DNA of 64,000 nt. Source: Pelagicoccus mobilis. GTDB taxonomy: Bacteria; Verrucomicrobiota; Verrucomicrobiia; Opitutales; Opitutaceae. The first letter of the stretch is position 1. Each line of letters opens with the position of its first letter. The translations under genes were made by a program, and so were the position numbers. Below, piece by piece: positions 56,589 through 64,000 of the stretch. The stretch spans positions 36,495 through 100,494 of the forward strand of contig NZ_JAENIL010000028.1 in the NCBI RefSeq assembly GCF_016595505.1, written 5' to 3'. The notes beneath the pieces were generated by a model. The model was given only the letters and a program-made list of their open reading frames with translations. It searched no databases and was not told the origin of the DNA.

Positions 56589-57091
56589 ACGGTTTCGTAG
56601 AGTGCAGTCTCGAGCAACAGGGCGCAGCGATCCTGGAGATCTTCAATGACGCCATCGCCCACACCACCGCACTCTACGACTATCAGGAGCGAACCCTCGA
56701 CGACATGCGTTCCTGGTTCGCCGCTAAGCACGAAGGAAACCTCCCAGTCGTCGGCTTAGAGTCCAGCGACAAGAAGCTCATGGGCTTCGCCACCTACGGT
56801 CGCTTCCGCCCCCAAGCCGCGTACCTGCACACGGTTGAGCACTCCGTGTATGTCCATAGCGACTACAGAGGAAACGGACTCGGTAGAACCTTGCTGGTCG
56901 AACTAATCCAACGAGCCAAAGAGCAAGGCCACCATCAGATGCTCGGGCTCATCGACGCGCAAAACGAAGCAAGCATCCACCTACACCAATCGATCGGGTT
57001 CCAACATGCAGGCACCCTAAAGGAAGTTGGCTACAAATTCGAACGCTGGCTCGATGTAGAAATCTACCAGCTGCCCCTCGCCAGCCACTAG
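56585..57091 (+). CDS. GNAT-family N-acetyltransferase (phosphinothricin-type)
   Basis: 168 residues from a GTG at 56585 overlapping the stop of the CPBP gene, which suggests translational coupling; the same frame is open back to 56315, but that is antisense-like shadow of CPBP. Motifs: LEIFNDAIAHTTALYDYQE, VEHSVYVHSDYRGNGLGRTL with the acetyl-CoA pyrophosphate loop, and GLIDAQNEASIHLHQSIGF. The order and lengths resemble phosphinothricin/methionine-derivative acetyltransferases (Pat, YncA). The substrate is not determinable here. Confidence 0.9.
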   Translation: MNGFVECSLEQQGAAILEIFNDAIAHTTALYDYQERTLDDMRSWFAAKHEGNLPVVGLESSDKKLMGFATYGRFRPQAAYLHTVEHSVYVHSDYRGNGLGRTLLVELIQRAKEQGHHQMLGLIDAQNEASIHLHQSIGFQHAGTLKEVGYKFERWLDVEIYQLPLASH

Positions 57092-57142
57092 GCATTACCG
57101 ATTGCCTTCAGACGGAAAACGCGTATCTTCTTTGCGTCCGCC

Positions 57143-57892
57143 ATGAAGAAAGCCACGCCCATACTTGCCACCATCATCCTATTTTTCGGCAACATCGCAT
57201 TGCAGGCCCAACCAGTCGCCAAGACTAAGGTCGTGGTCCAATCCGTTTCCCAAAAACAGATCCAAACCGACGCCCCCTGCTATATCGTCTTCCCGGAAGG
57301 CGCTGACCTCGAGACAATTGAAGATTCCCAAATCCCTCAAAACATCGAGGCTACGCTCCGCAAGATGGGATACCCAATCGTCGCCGACGAGAGCGCCGCC
57401 GTCATTTTCGTAAACGTAAAATTCGAGACGCACGAAGCCTTCGAAACCGAGATCAAAATCAAGGAACGCGGACAAATCGACTACTCGAACTCGGCAAGCA
57501 CCAAAAACTACGCCGCCATCCTCGGCGGCGGACGCTACAACCAAGTCGCTCAAGCCCAAAATAGCAGTCAAAACTCAGACCTCCCCAGCATCCTCGGGCC
57601 CGACGGAAAAATCATCGACCTCGCCGAACAAGGAACCGACGGAGCAGAATTCAAAGAAGGCCGAGATGGCACCCTCATCGCCACCATCCGCCCCATCACC
57701 TTTCAAGTCTCAGCCTGGAGCTTCGACAAAGTCAAAGAAGGCCAAAAGCCGGAACAGCTGTGGGCAGTACGCACCACCTACAACAACTTGCGCGAAGAAG
57801 ACACCGTCACCCAGTTGGAAGACCTCTACAAAATCGCATCGAAATACTTCGGCAAAAACCTGAAGAAGGAAAAGCTGGTCACTCGCAAGTAG
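57143..57892 (+). CDS. Secreted protein of unknown function (DUF4136-like)
   Basis: 249 residues. Signal peptide about 1-22 (ILATIILFFGNIALQAQ). The first half follows a pattern seen in DUF4136-type lipoproteins: an early YIVFPEGADLE strand, IPQNIEATLRKMGYPIVAD and AVIFVNVKFETHE. The second half has a Gly/Asn/Gln-rich loop and SWSFDKVKEGQKPEQLWAVR-like strands. The DUF4136 match is tentative. Probably periplasmic. 51 bp after the GNAT gene, so could be co-transcribed. Confidence 0.7.
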   Translation: MKKATPILATIILFFGNIALQAQPVAKTKVVVQSVSQKQIQTDAPCYIVFPEGADLETIEDSQIPQNIEATLRKMGYPIVADESAAVIFVNVKFETHEAFETEIKIKERGQIDYSNSASTKNYAAILGGGRYNQVAQAQNSSQNSDLPSILGPDGKIIDLAEQGTDGAEFKEGRDGTLIATIRPITFQVSAWSFDKVKEGQKPEQLWAVRTTYNNLREEDTVTQLEDLYKIASKYFGKNLKKEKLVTRK

Positions 57893-57901
57893 CCAATTCA
57901 G

Positions 57902-58639
57902 CTACATCTGCAAACTCATGCTGATGCCGCCCTTAAGCGGTCCCGGCAGATAACGGGAAATCCGATCGCACACCCGATCAAACCGCTTCCCGTCCACTAG
58001 ATTGCTATCCATCCAGACCCCTTCCACCTGCAGGCCGCACAGCTTCGCGTAACGACGCAAATCGCTCACCGTCAACTCGCGAAAATGCCCCGGATTGCCA
58101 CGATCAAGCCGAATCAGCTCGTAGGGATTTTTTCCTGACAACAATTTCAAACGCTTCTTCAAGGCCGCGGCATTTGGCGTTTGCACCAAGATTCGCCCAC
58201 CGGATCGCAGCATCGATTTCAGGCAGTTCAAAACCTGTTCTGGCGAGGTATACAGATGTTCGATCACCTCAGCGAAGAGAATCAGATCATACCCTTCGCC
58301 CCTCAACTCCGGCCATCGCTCCGGCCAGTACGCATCGTTCAAATCCATCTCGTAATGGACAGATGCCTCTCCCGCAGAGAAACGATGATCCAAAAAGCCA
58401 ATCGTATCCACTTCCGAATACAGAAACGTCTTTTTGAGCAAAACCGTTTGAAACGAATTCCCTACATCCAAAATACGCAGCTCGCTTTTTGACGCCAACC
58501 GCTCACCCGCAAAACGAGCCATCCAGGCAAAGCGCTTGCGATGCAGCTGCCAATACCGCGTCGCCTCCGCATCGAGCGTCAGAGCAAAGGCATCCACCTC
58601 CGCGAGAGCATCCTCCAGATCGACAGCCACCGTATTCAC
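57902..58639 (-). CDS. Class I SAM-dependent methyltransferase
   Basis: 245 residues. The SAM loop is RILDVGNSFQTVLL, a variant of the usual 'LD.G.G.G' in which the second and third glycines are replaced. Post-motifs are YDLILFAEVIEHLYTSPEQVL and LRSGGRILVQTPNAAAL, which fit methyltransferase type 11/12. The C-terminal extension (RRYAKLCGLQVEGVWMDSN) fits lipid or sugar methylases. Its start lies 6 bases downstream of the SpoU gene stop, so an operon is likely; target unknown. Confidence 0.85.
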   Translation of the reverse strand: MNTVAVDLEDALAEVDAFALTLDAEATRYWQLHRKRFAWMARFAGERLASKSELRILDVGNSFQTVLLKKTFLYSEVDTIGFLDHRFSAGEASVHYEMDLNDAYWPERWPELRGEGYDLILFAEVIEHLYTSPEQVLNCLKSMLRSGGRILVQTPNAAALKKRLKLLSGKNPYELIRLDRGNPGHFRELTVSDLRRYAKLCGLQVEGVWMDSNLVDGKRFDRVCDRISRYLPGPLKGGISMSLQM

Positions 58640-58645
58640 AAAACC

Positions 58646-59581
58646 TTACGCTTCGACCAAGTACTTCTGCAGAAGCAAAGCCGCTTCCGTGGCCACGTTC
58701 AGTCGATCGATCGCCCCGCTTCCGGGAATTCCCACCAGAGCGGAACACTCCTGCTTCGTCGAATCCAGCAGTCCCGCCTCCTCGTTCCCGATCACGATCG
58801 CAACCGGCTTGTCGACGTCCTCCTCCGGACAGATCGCTAGATGCTCCGGCAACGGCGGAGCTTCCACGTCGACGCCCACCACAAAATAGGTCTTGCGAAT
58901 CCCTTTCAGAAAACTGGGCACATTCTCCACAAGTCGCAAATCCACCATGTCTAGCCCGCCACGAGCCGCGCGGTAGGAAAGCGGGTTTGGTCGAGCCTGC
59001 TTGCGGGACGAGGCGATCAAGAATTTCTCCACGCCAAAATAAGCGGACGTTCGGGCCAAAGCGCCAAGATTAGCCGGATCGCTCACCCCGTCCACGATGA
59101 GAAGCGGCATACCTTCCTTCGCCCAATACTCGGCCGCCTTGCTGGTCGCCATTTCCGGATTACGACGCCGGGCGATCGCCACAACTCCACCATGGTCGCG
59201 CGTCTTGCCCACTCGAGCCAACTCCGCGTCGTCAACCTGATTGTAGGCCTTCTTCTCCTTGGCTAAAAACTTGCAGATCTCCCCGAACATCGGAGCGAGC
59301 TCTGCCGAGAAATAGAGCCGCTCCACAATAAACGGCTTACAGTGAAACAAGCTGCCCACCGCGTGCACGCCGCAGACAGGCTCAAGCCATTGATCGCCTT
59401 GAGCCGTCCGGATGATCTCTGGCTTGGCATCCTCCTCTTTCCTAGGCCGCCCTTCACGACGCGGCCGGCCGTCGCGCGACCCCGAGCGTGGACGTCCCCG
59501 CGGCCCTCGTCTCTCGCGTGGTCCTCGGCCACCGCCCCGCTCATTTCCTCTCCAAGGTGAATCTGATCGCTCGTTTTTCAA
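58646..59581 (-). CDS. SpoU-family RNA 2'-O-methyltransferase (TrmH/RlmB-like)
   Basis: 311 residues from a TTG at 59581; the frame is open to 59680 and the start is uncertain. The first 55 residues are strikingly Arg/Gly/Pro-rich (ERGGGRGPRERRGPRGRP), an RNA-binding-like tail. The body has an L30e-like substrate domain (VCGVHAVGSLFHCKPFIVER) and the SPOUT knot. Its motif 1 is DPANLGALARTSAYFG, motif 2 is IVIGNEEAGLLDS and motif 3 is IPGSGAIDRLNVATEAALLL. It 2'-O-methylates rRNA or tRNA. Sits directly upstream of the class I methyltransferase. Confidence 0.88.
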   Translation of the reverse strand: MKNERSDSPWRGNERGGGRGPRERRGPRGRPRSGSRDGRPRREGRPRKEEDAKPEIIRTAQGDQWLEPVCGVHAVGSLFHCKPFIVERLYFSAELAPMFGEICKFLAKEKKAYNQVDDAELARVGKTRDHGGVVAIARRRNPEMATSKAAEYWAKEGMPLLIVDGVSDPANLGALARTSAYFGVEKFLIASSRKQARPNPLSYRAARGGLDMVDLRLVENVPSFLKGIRKTYFVVGVDVEAPPLPEHLAICPEEDVDKPVAIVIGNEEAGLLDSTKQECSALVGIPGSGAIDRLNVATEAALLLQKYLVEA

Positions 59582-59773
59582 TCCGCCAAAAACACACGGA
59601 CCGCTCACCCCTAGCAACACTCTTCTCACCTTCGTTTTCCACAATCCCCTCCCCGCTCTTCCTCCCGGAACCCCAAGCAAAATTCACGGACTTAACAGGA
59701 AGTGGTTGAACAAGCCTCCTGCCTGGGCGAACTTCCACACTCAACTCTCCACCTCCCAAGCGCTTTCCTCCCA

Positions 59774-60442
59774 ATGAAAACCTTCTTCGTCGCCCTCATT
59801 CTCGGCATCTTCGTCGGCTTGTTCATCAACAACTATTTCTCCGACCCAGAAGCCTACACCAAGATCAAGGACGCGAAAGAACGCCTCTTCAGCGAAGAGG
59901 AAGCCGAACCCCTCCAAGTCGCCGAACCCGAGCTGGCAAGCGACGAGCCAGAACCCGCCATGTTCGAAGTCGCTAGCAAAGAACTAAACGCAGGCTCCAA
60001 GACCGCAGCCGAAGAGCCAACCCCGGAACCGCTTCCCAAACCCGAGCCACTCCAACCTCAAGAACCCGAAGCGGAAGCGAAAGAAACCCAAGAAACGCCC
60101 GCAGAAGAACCGCAGGATCTCGTGGAGCAAGGCGTCGAAAAGGCGGCGGAAATCGCCGAAGAGGTGAAAGAAAAGATCAACGAGGCAGCCGAAAACGCCA
60201 AGCCTCACATCGAGCAGGGAATCGAGAGCGGCATCGACGCCACCATCGCCCTCGCCATCATGGGCCAATTTAAGCTCGAGAAGCGCATCGCAAGCGACGC
60301 CCTCTCCGTTTCCGTGGAAGAGCAGGTCGTCACCCTCACCGGCAGCGTGCCCGACGAAGAAACCAAACAACTGGCCATCGAGATCGCCGTCTTCACCAAA
60401 GGCGTCGTCGGGGTCGAGGAAGAACTCGAAATCAAGCCGTAG
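59774..60442 (+). CDS. Membrane-anchored BON-domain protein
   Basis: 222 residues from the ATG at 59774. One anchor (3-20, TFFVALILGIFVGLFINN), a long acidic Pro/Glu-rich disordered linker (residues 30-120), a helix rich in Glu/Lys, and a C-terminal BON domain (IASDALSVSVEEQVVTLTG, SVPDEETKQLAIEIA, GVVGVEEELEI). BON domains bind membranes or peptidoglycan in stress and pore proteins. The frame extends upstream to 59702 but only through intergenic sequence. Confidence 0.8.
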   Translation: MKTFFVALILGIFVGLFINNYFSDPEAYTKIKDAKERLFSEEEAEPLQVAEPELASDEPEPAMFEVASKELNAGSKTAAEEPTPEPLPKPEPLQPQEPEAEAKETQETPAEEPQDLVEQGVEKAAEIAEEVKEKINEAAENAKPHIEQGIESGIDATIALAIMGQFKLEKRIASDALSVSVEEQVVTLTGSVPDEETKQLAIEIAVFTKGVVGVEEELEIKP

Positions 60443-60505
60443 GCAGAAGCTCATTTTCGAGCGTCAAGCCAAGTAGGCGCATAACTCGCTGCACTGCGGG
60501 CCGAC

Positions 60506-61672
60506 ATGAAAACCGCCCTCATCGCTTTCGACAAATTCAAGGACGCCCTCTCCGCCCACCAAGTCTGCGAAGCCGCGGCCCACGCCCTCGCAGATGTCCA
60601 GCCCGCCTGGACGCTCACCACCTCCCCTCTCGCCGACGGAGGCGACGGATTTTGCGATACCCTTACCCGACTTTGCCAAGGCAGTTTCCACAGCTGCCAA
60701 GTTCAAGGCCCTCTCGGCAAGAAAACCGAAGCGACCTACGGAATCGTCAAAACGACCAACATCACACCAGCCGCCCAACGCCAACTCGATCTCCCCCCCG
60801 AAACCCAAACGCTTGCCATCGTCGAGTTCGCCCAATCAAGCGGAATCGCCCTCGTCCCGCCAGAAGAACGCTCCCCATGGACCACCACGAGCTACGGGCT
60901 CGGCCAGACCATCGCCCACGCCCAGAAACAGGGAGCTGAAGCCATCCTCATCGGCCTAGGCGGATCCGCCACCAACGACCTCGCGATCGGAGCCCTCCAA
61001 GCCCTCGGCTACCAGCTCCTCCGCTCCGACGGAAGTCTCCTCGATCCCCTTCCAACGCCAGCCACCTGGAGCGAGATCGACCGCATCGCTCCTCCAGACT
61101 CTCCCATCACGCTCCCCATCCGCGTCGCCTGCGACGTCGAAAACCCGCTGCTCGGCCCCAACGGAGCCACTGCCATTTTCGGCCCCCAAAAAGGGCTCGA
61201 ACCAACCGACTTCGACTCCCTCGAAGCCGAAATGCACCGACTCGCCACCCTGCTCTGCCAAGCCACCCATTCCGAAATCCAAAGCATGGATACGCCAGGA
61301 GCCGGAGCCGCAGGAGGAGCCGCCTTCGGTCTGATGCTCGGTCTGAGCGGGCAACTGGTACCCGGCGCCGAACTCGTTTTCGCCTGGTCCAACCTGCACC
61401 AAAAGCTAGCCGCCGCCGACCTCGTCATGACCGGAGAAGGCCGCTTCGACGCCTCCTCCCTGCAAGGCAAAGGCCCCGGTTCCCTAGCCAAGCACGCCCT
61501 CCAGCAAAACAAGGAACTCCTCGTGCTCGCAGGCAGCCTCGGCGATTTGCCGGATCCCAAACTGGCCAAACAAGCCCGAGCCATCTCGCCGCCCGAACTC
61601 CCGCTGGCCGAGGCTCTCCTGCAAACAGAAGCGAACCTCCAGGCCGCGATCCGGTCCCACTTCTCTCAGTAA
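60506..61672 (+). CDS. Glycerate 2-kinase (GarK/GlxK-type)
   Basis: 388 residues, the usual length for glycerate kinase type 1. Signatures: ALIAFDKFKDALSAHQVCEA at the start, PLADGGDGFCDTL, LIGLGGSATNDLAIGALQAL, ARVACDVENPLLGPNGATA-like strand, and DTPGAGAAGGAAFGLMLGL. It phosphorylates D-glycerate to 2- or 3-phosphoglycerate, feeding glyoxylate or tartronate carbon into glycolysis. No neighbouring glyoxylate genes. Single gene, preceded by the BON gene 63 bp upstream. Confidence 0.95.
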   Translation: MKTALIAFDKFKDALSAHQVCEAAAHALADVQPAWTLTTSPLADGGDGFCDTLTRLCQGSFHSCQVQGPLGKKTEATYGIVKTTNITPAAQRQLDLPPETQTLAIVEFAQSSGIALVPPEERSPWTTTSYGLGQTIAHAQKQGAEAILIGLGGSATNDLAIGALQALGYQLLRSDGSLLDPLPTPATWSEIDRIAPPDSPITLPIRVACDVENPLLGPNGATAIFGPQKGLEPTDFDSLEAEMHRLATLLCQATHSEIQSMDTPGAGAAGGAAFGLMLGLSGQLVPGAELVFAWSNLHQKLAAADLVMTGEGRFDASSLQGKGPGSLAKHALQQNKELLVLAGSLGDLPDPKLAKQARAISPPELPLAEALLQTEANLQAAIRSHFSQ

Positions 61673-61860
61673 TCACCGCAGTTTCCGTCAATTTTCGACG
61701 AAAGGGATCTTCCCCAATCAAGGATTCACCCCAACCGTCGAGTATTTTACGGAGGTAACGAGAGGACGACACACCTTAACAGTTTTAAGTAAAAATACAC
61801 CAAGGGCACCCAGATTTACTTGCCCGTGCCAGCCCCCTCTCCCAAAAACCACCGCTTAAA

Positions 61861-62424
61861 ATGATGACCATGGAACCAGACACGCATCACGATGAAGAGC
61901 ATCGCACGCGCGTACACACCCGGTTCCGTAGAGCAAAGCAGATCCTTCGCCCCCTTCCGCGACGCGCCACACTGCACCGCTGGCCCATCCTGAAGAACTT
62001 CGCCTCCGCCGCACGCAAGACCCCTCACCTCTGGAAATTCGGGGAACGCGAGGTCCGCATGGCCATCTATCTCGGCAGCATCATCGCTTTCCAGCCCATC
62101 CTCGGCTTCCAGTTCGTCATCGCCTTCTTCCTCGCCCTCGCCCTGCGAGCGAACCTCCTCGTCATCATGGGAGTCCAGCTGGTAACCAACATCTTCACCG
62201 CCGTCCCCATCTACATCTTCACCGCAAAGCTCGGAGGCTGGCTCGTCGACAATTGGCACTTGCCAGACCCACACCCCGGAATCGTGGCCGGCACCTACAA
62301 CCTCGTCGTCGGCGGCTTCGTCGTCGGGCTCATCTTCGGCTTCATTATCGACCTCCTGTTCCGCTTCTTCTTCTTCCAACGCCTCAACAAGAGCGTAAAC
62401 GTTAAGCGGATGCTTAAAAGTTAG
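61861..62424 (+). CDS. DUF2062 integral membrane protein
   Basis: 187 residues: basic N-terminus, then three or four membrane segments within 60-175 (AIYLGSIIAFQPILGFQFVI, VIMGVQLVTNIFTAVPIYIF, VGGFVVGLIFGFIIDLLFR). The DUF2062 signature includes 'G.FIAFQPILGFQ' and the 'N..TA.PIY.F' central helix. Widely distributed, often fused to glycosyltransferases; no function known. 41 bp upstream of the NamZ-like gene. Confidence 0.85.
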   Translation: MMTMEPDTHHDEEHRTRVHTRFRRAKQILRPLPRRATLHRWPILKNFASAARKTPHLWKFGEREVRMAIYLGSIIAFQPILGFQFVIAFFLALALRANLLVIMGVQLVTNIFTAVPIYIFTAKLGGWLVDNWHLPDPHPGIVAGTYNLVVGGFVVGLIFGFIIDLLFRFFFFQRLNKSVNVKRMLKS

Positions 62425-62465
62425 GTTTGCCCAATCCGCTCTGGCGCTCCAATTTCGCCACCTTC

Positions 62466-63737
62466 ATGCGGAGTGAACCAACTAAGCCTTCCCCCCTCAC
62501 GCTAATTCTCGCGTTCGTTTGCTGCTTCCTGCCATTCGTCGCCAGTGCCCAATATTCCAATACCGGATCAAAGGTACAGCTCGGGATCGACGTTCTCGAA
62601 GCCAACCGCTTCGCGGAACTTCGCGGCAAAAAAGTCGGCCTACTCACCCACCCAGCTGGCGTGAACCGCAACGGGGTCAGCACCATCCAAGTCCTGCATT
62701 CCGCCCGAGCCGTCAATCTCACTACCCTCTTCGGTCCTGAACACGGAATCTACGGCAACGAAAAAGCCGACGTCCCCGTTCTCGATAAAGTCGATACCCG
62801 CACCGGACTCCCCGTCTACTCGCTTTACGGAAAGTACCGTAAACCGACGCCCGAGATGCTCCGTAACATCGACACGCTCGTCGTCGACCTGCAGGACATC
62901 GGCACCCGCAGCTACACCTTCGTCAGCTGCATGAAGCTCGCCATCGAAGCCTGCTTCGAAAACAACAAGGAAGTCATCATTCTTGACCGCCCCAACCCGC
63001 TCGGCGGTCTCAAGGTGGACGGCCCACCCATGGAAGCGAAGTGGCAAAGCTACGTTGGCGCATTCCGCGTCCCTTACGTCCACGGTCTCACGATTGGCGA
63101 GTTAGCACGCATGGCCGTATCCACTCCCGGAATACTTCAAGTCACCGAGTCGCAACGCCTGAACGGCGACCTGAAGGTCATTACAATGGAAGGGTGGAAT
63201 CGCTACATGAGCTGGCCGCAAACCGGACTTAAGTGGGTTCCCACTTCCCCTTTCATCCCGGATTTTGAATCTGTCGTCGGCTACCCCATGACGGGCCTCG
63301 GGGCGCAGCTCGGAGGTTTCAAGCACGGCATCGGCTCCGAATATCCCTTCCGCTGCCTTCGCTACGGAGCGATGGATATCGACAAGCTCCACGCGGAACT
63401 CAAAGCCTGCAACATCCCCGGCATCGCTTTCACGAAACGCAAAACCAAGCAAGGCACCGGGCTTTACATCCGCGTGACCGACTGGAAAACCTGGCGCCCA
63501 ACCGAGCTCAGCTTCTACATGATGCAGCTCACCGCAAAGTTCGAAGCAGGCAATCCCTTCGCCGCCGCCACCGACTCCAAAGCGACCCTCTTCAACAAGC
63601 ACACTGGCTCGAGCAGCTGGTGGAACCAACTCGTGACCAAAGGCGAACAAGCCAACGTCAGCGGCTACATCACTCTTTGGCAGCGCCAAGCCAAGCAGTA
63701 CCAGATCGAAAGCCGCCGATTCTGGCTCTACGACTAG
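62466..63737 (+). CDS. NamZ-type exo-N-acetylmuramidase (DUF1343)
   Basis: 423 residues from the ATG at 62466, chosen because a good signal peptide follows (LTLILAFVCCFLPFVASAQ, about 9-27). The DUF1343 core has LGIDVLEANRFAELRGKKVG, LLTHPAGVNRNG, FGPEHGIYGNEKADV, DLQDIGTRSYTFVSC, NKEVIILDRPNPLGG and VPYVHGLTIGELARM. NamZ enzymes release terminal MurNAc from peptidoglycan fragments, part of cell-wall recycling in the periplasm. Overlaps nothing; a palindromic region follows. Confidence 0.92.
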   Translation: MRSEPTKPSPLTLILAFVCCFLPFVASAQYSNTGSKVQLGIDVLEANRFAELRGKKVGLLTHPAGVNRNGVSTIQVLHSARAVNLTTLFGPEHGIYGNEKADVPVLDKVDTRTGLPVYSLYGKYRKPTPEMLRNIDTLVVDLQDIGTRSYTFVSCMKLAIEACFENNKEVIILDRPNPLGGLKVDGPPMEAKWQSYVGAFRVPYVHGLTIGELARMAVSTPGILQVTESQRLNGDLKVITMEGWNRYMSWPQTGLKWVPTSPFIPDFESVVGYPMTGLGAQLGGFKHGIGSEYPFRCLRYGAMDIDKLHAELKACNIPGIAFTKRKTKQGTGLYIRVTDWKTWRPTELSFYMMQLTAKFEAGNPFAAATDSKATLFNKHTGSSSWWNQLVTKGEQANVSGYITLWQRQAKQYQIESRRFWLYD

Positions 63738-63762
63738 CTGATCGGCAAGGGCGTCTCTTTGA

Positions 63763-64000
63763 ATGAGCTCAAAGCTGGCAGGAACCCATTTTTCGAAGAA
63801 CAAGGCGGCCAAATGGCGGCTGGGCCGAGGCCCTGTCCCATTTGGCAAACGCAGTTCCTCGAAAAATGGGACCTGTCGCGAAGCGATTCGCGCCCAAATC
63901 GAAGTTCGCGGCGTCCGCCAAAGCCATCCGACACTTGTGTCGCAAGGCTTTGGCAGCCTTGCGCTGCTTCGATTTGGGCTCGAACCAGCAAAGAGCTCAT
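63763..64000. repeat. Nested multi-hairpin element enclosed by a long inverted repeat
   Basis: Outer arms ATGAGCTC-N3-GCTGG (63763-63778) and CCAGC-N3-GAGCTCAT (63985-64000). Inside are hairpin I, with arms CCCATTTTTCGA (63785-63796) / TCGAAAAATGGG (63859-63870), GCCAAATGG (63808) / CCATTTGGC (63838) and GGGCC/GGCCC; hairpin II, CGCGAA/TTCGCG (63877-63892); and hairpin III, with arms GCCCAAATCGAAG (63892-63904) / CTTCGATTTGGGC (63967-63979), GCCAAAGCC/GGCTTTGGC and CGACAC/GTGTCG. May continue beyond the window. Confidence 0.8.

Noticed and set aside
63734..64000. Minus-strand ORF running off the window end (88 aa)
   Set aside because: The sequence is a stack of inverted repeats; an open frame there is incidental, though it could not be excluded beyond the edge.

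Overview
The window looks like chromosomal DNA from a marine-type member of the Verrucomicrobiota, probably order Opitutales/Puniceicoccales (Pelagicoccus-like). This is inferred from the giant TonB-dependent receptor with a YELSPFTIEG plug start, the Ig-rich secreted protease ending in a 'DGVANGVEYLLRLDP' tail, the FG-GAP/ASPIC secreted proteins, DUF2959 and DUF3656-U32 proteins, and frequent starts without a Shine-Dalgarno. No rRNA, tRNA, CRISPR array, transposase or prophage is visible. About 49 protein genes are supported. They are a mix of housekeeping, fermentation, glycan-use and cell-envelope functions.

Layout. 1-2.6 kb: end of an MscS channel, a Tat-exported sugar-epimerase-like protein, a DUF2071 protein and ppnP. 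2.6-7.1 kb: a fermentation operon on the minus strand, pflB-pflA plus an OFA-type (oxalate/formate) transporter. 7.2-16.8 kb: small membrane, TPR, rhodanese and cupin proteins, a chemoreceptor translationally coupled to a membrane-anchored thioredoxin-like protein, a MarR regulator with twin palindromic operators, and a GT4 glycosyltransferase. 17-27.6 kb: holA, a UbiB-family kinase with a phasin-like partner, LMW phosphatase, fructosamine kinase-like protein, uppP, MATE exporter, a PD-(D/E)XK-like protein, purN and hflKC. 27.6-33.5 kb: a 1952-residue subtilase with alternating Ig and beta-sandwich domains. 33.7-36.2 kb: a U32 peptidase-family RNA-modification protein.

36.3-43.6 kb is a compact mannan-oligosaccharide locus. 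It holds a XylR-type AraC regulator, an AGE-family (mannobiose/cellobiose) 2-epimerase, a GH130 mannosyl-glucose phosphorylase and two divergent GPH-type sugar symporters. Together these would import beta-1,4-mannobiose, epimerise it to mannosyl-glucose and phosphorolyse it. 43.6-46 kb holds a large STT3/GT-C-like membrane protein. 46.6-54.8 kb holds a 1179-residue TonB-dependent receptor and a very unusual secreted protein that fuses FG-GAP/ASPIC and Ig domains to a complete vanadium haloperoxidase. 55-63.7 kb: a coiled-coil lipoprotein, CPBP protease and GNAT pair, two methyltransferases, a BON protein, glycerate kinase, DUF2062 and a NamZ/DUF1343 exo-muramidase.

The non-coding DNA is the most surprising part. 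(1) At least nine copies of a 26-bp element sit in intergenic gaps. Each is a GGTAG head followed by a hairpin filling the rest, and the stem sequences covary; this is the architecture of REP sequences mobilised by RAYT (TnpA-REP) transposases. (2) Two 184-bp copies of a multi-hairpin element lie in tandem between two terminators at 46.0-46.6 kb. Their first stems differ completely in sequence but both pair perfectly around a conserved ACTACCCCTAATAA loop. (3) The last 240 bp of the window is a nested multi-hairpin enclosed by a long inverted repeat.
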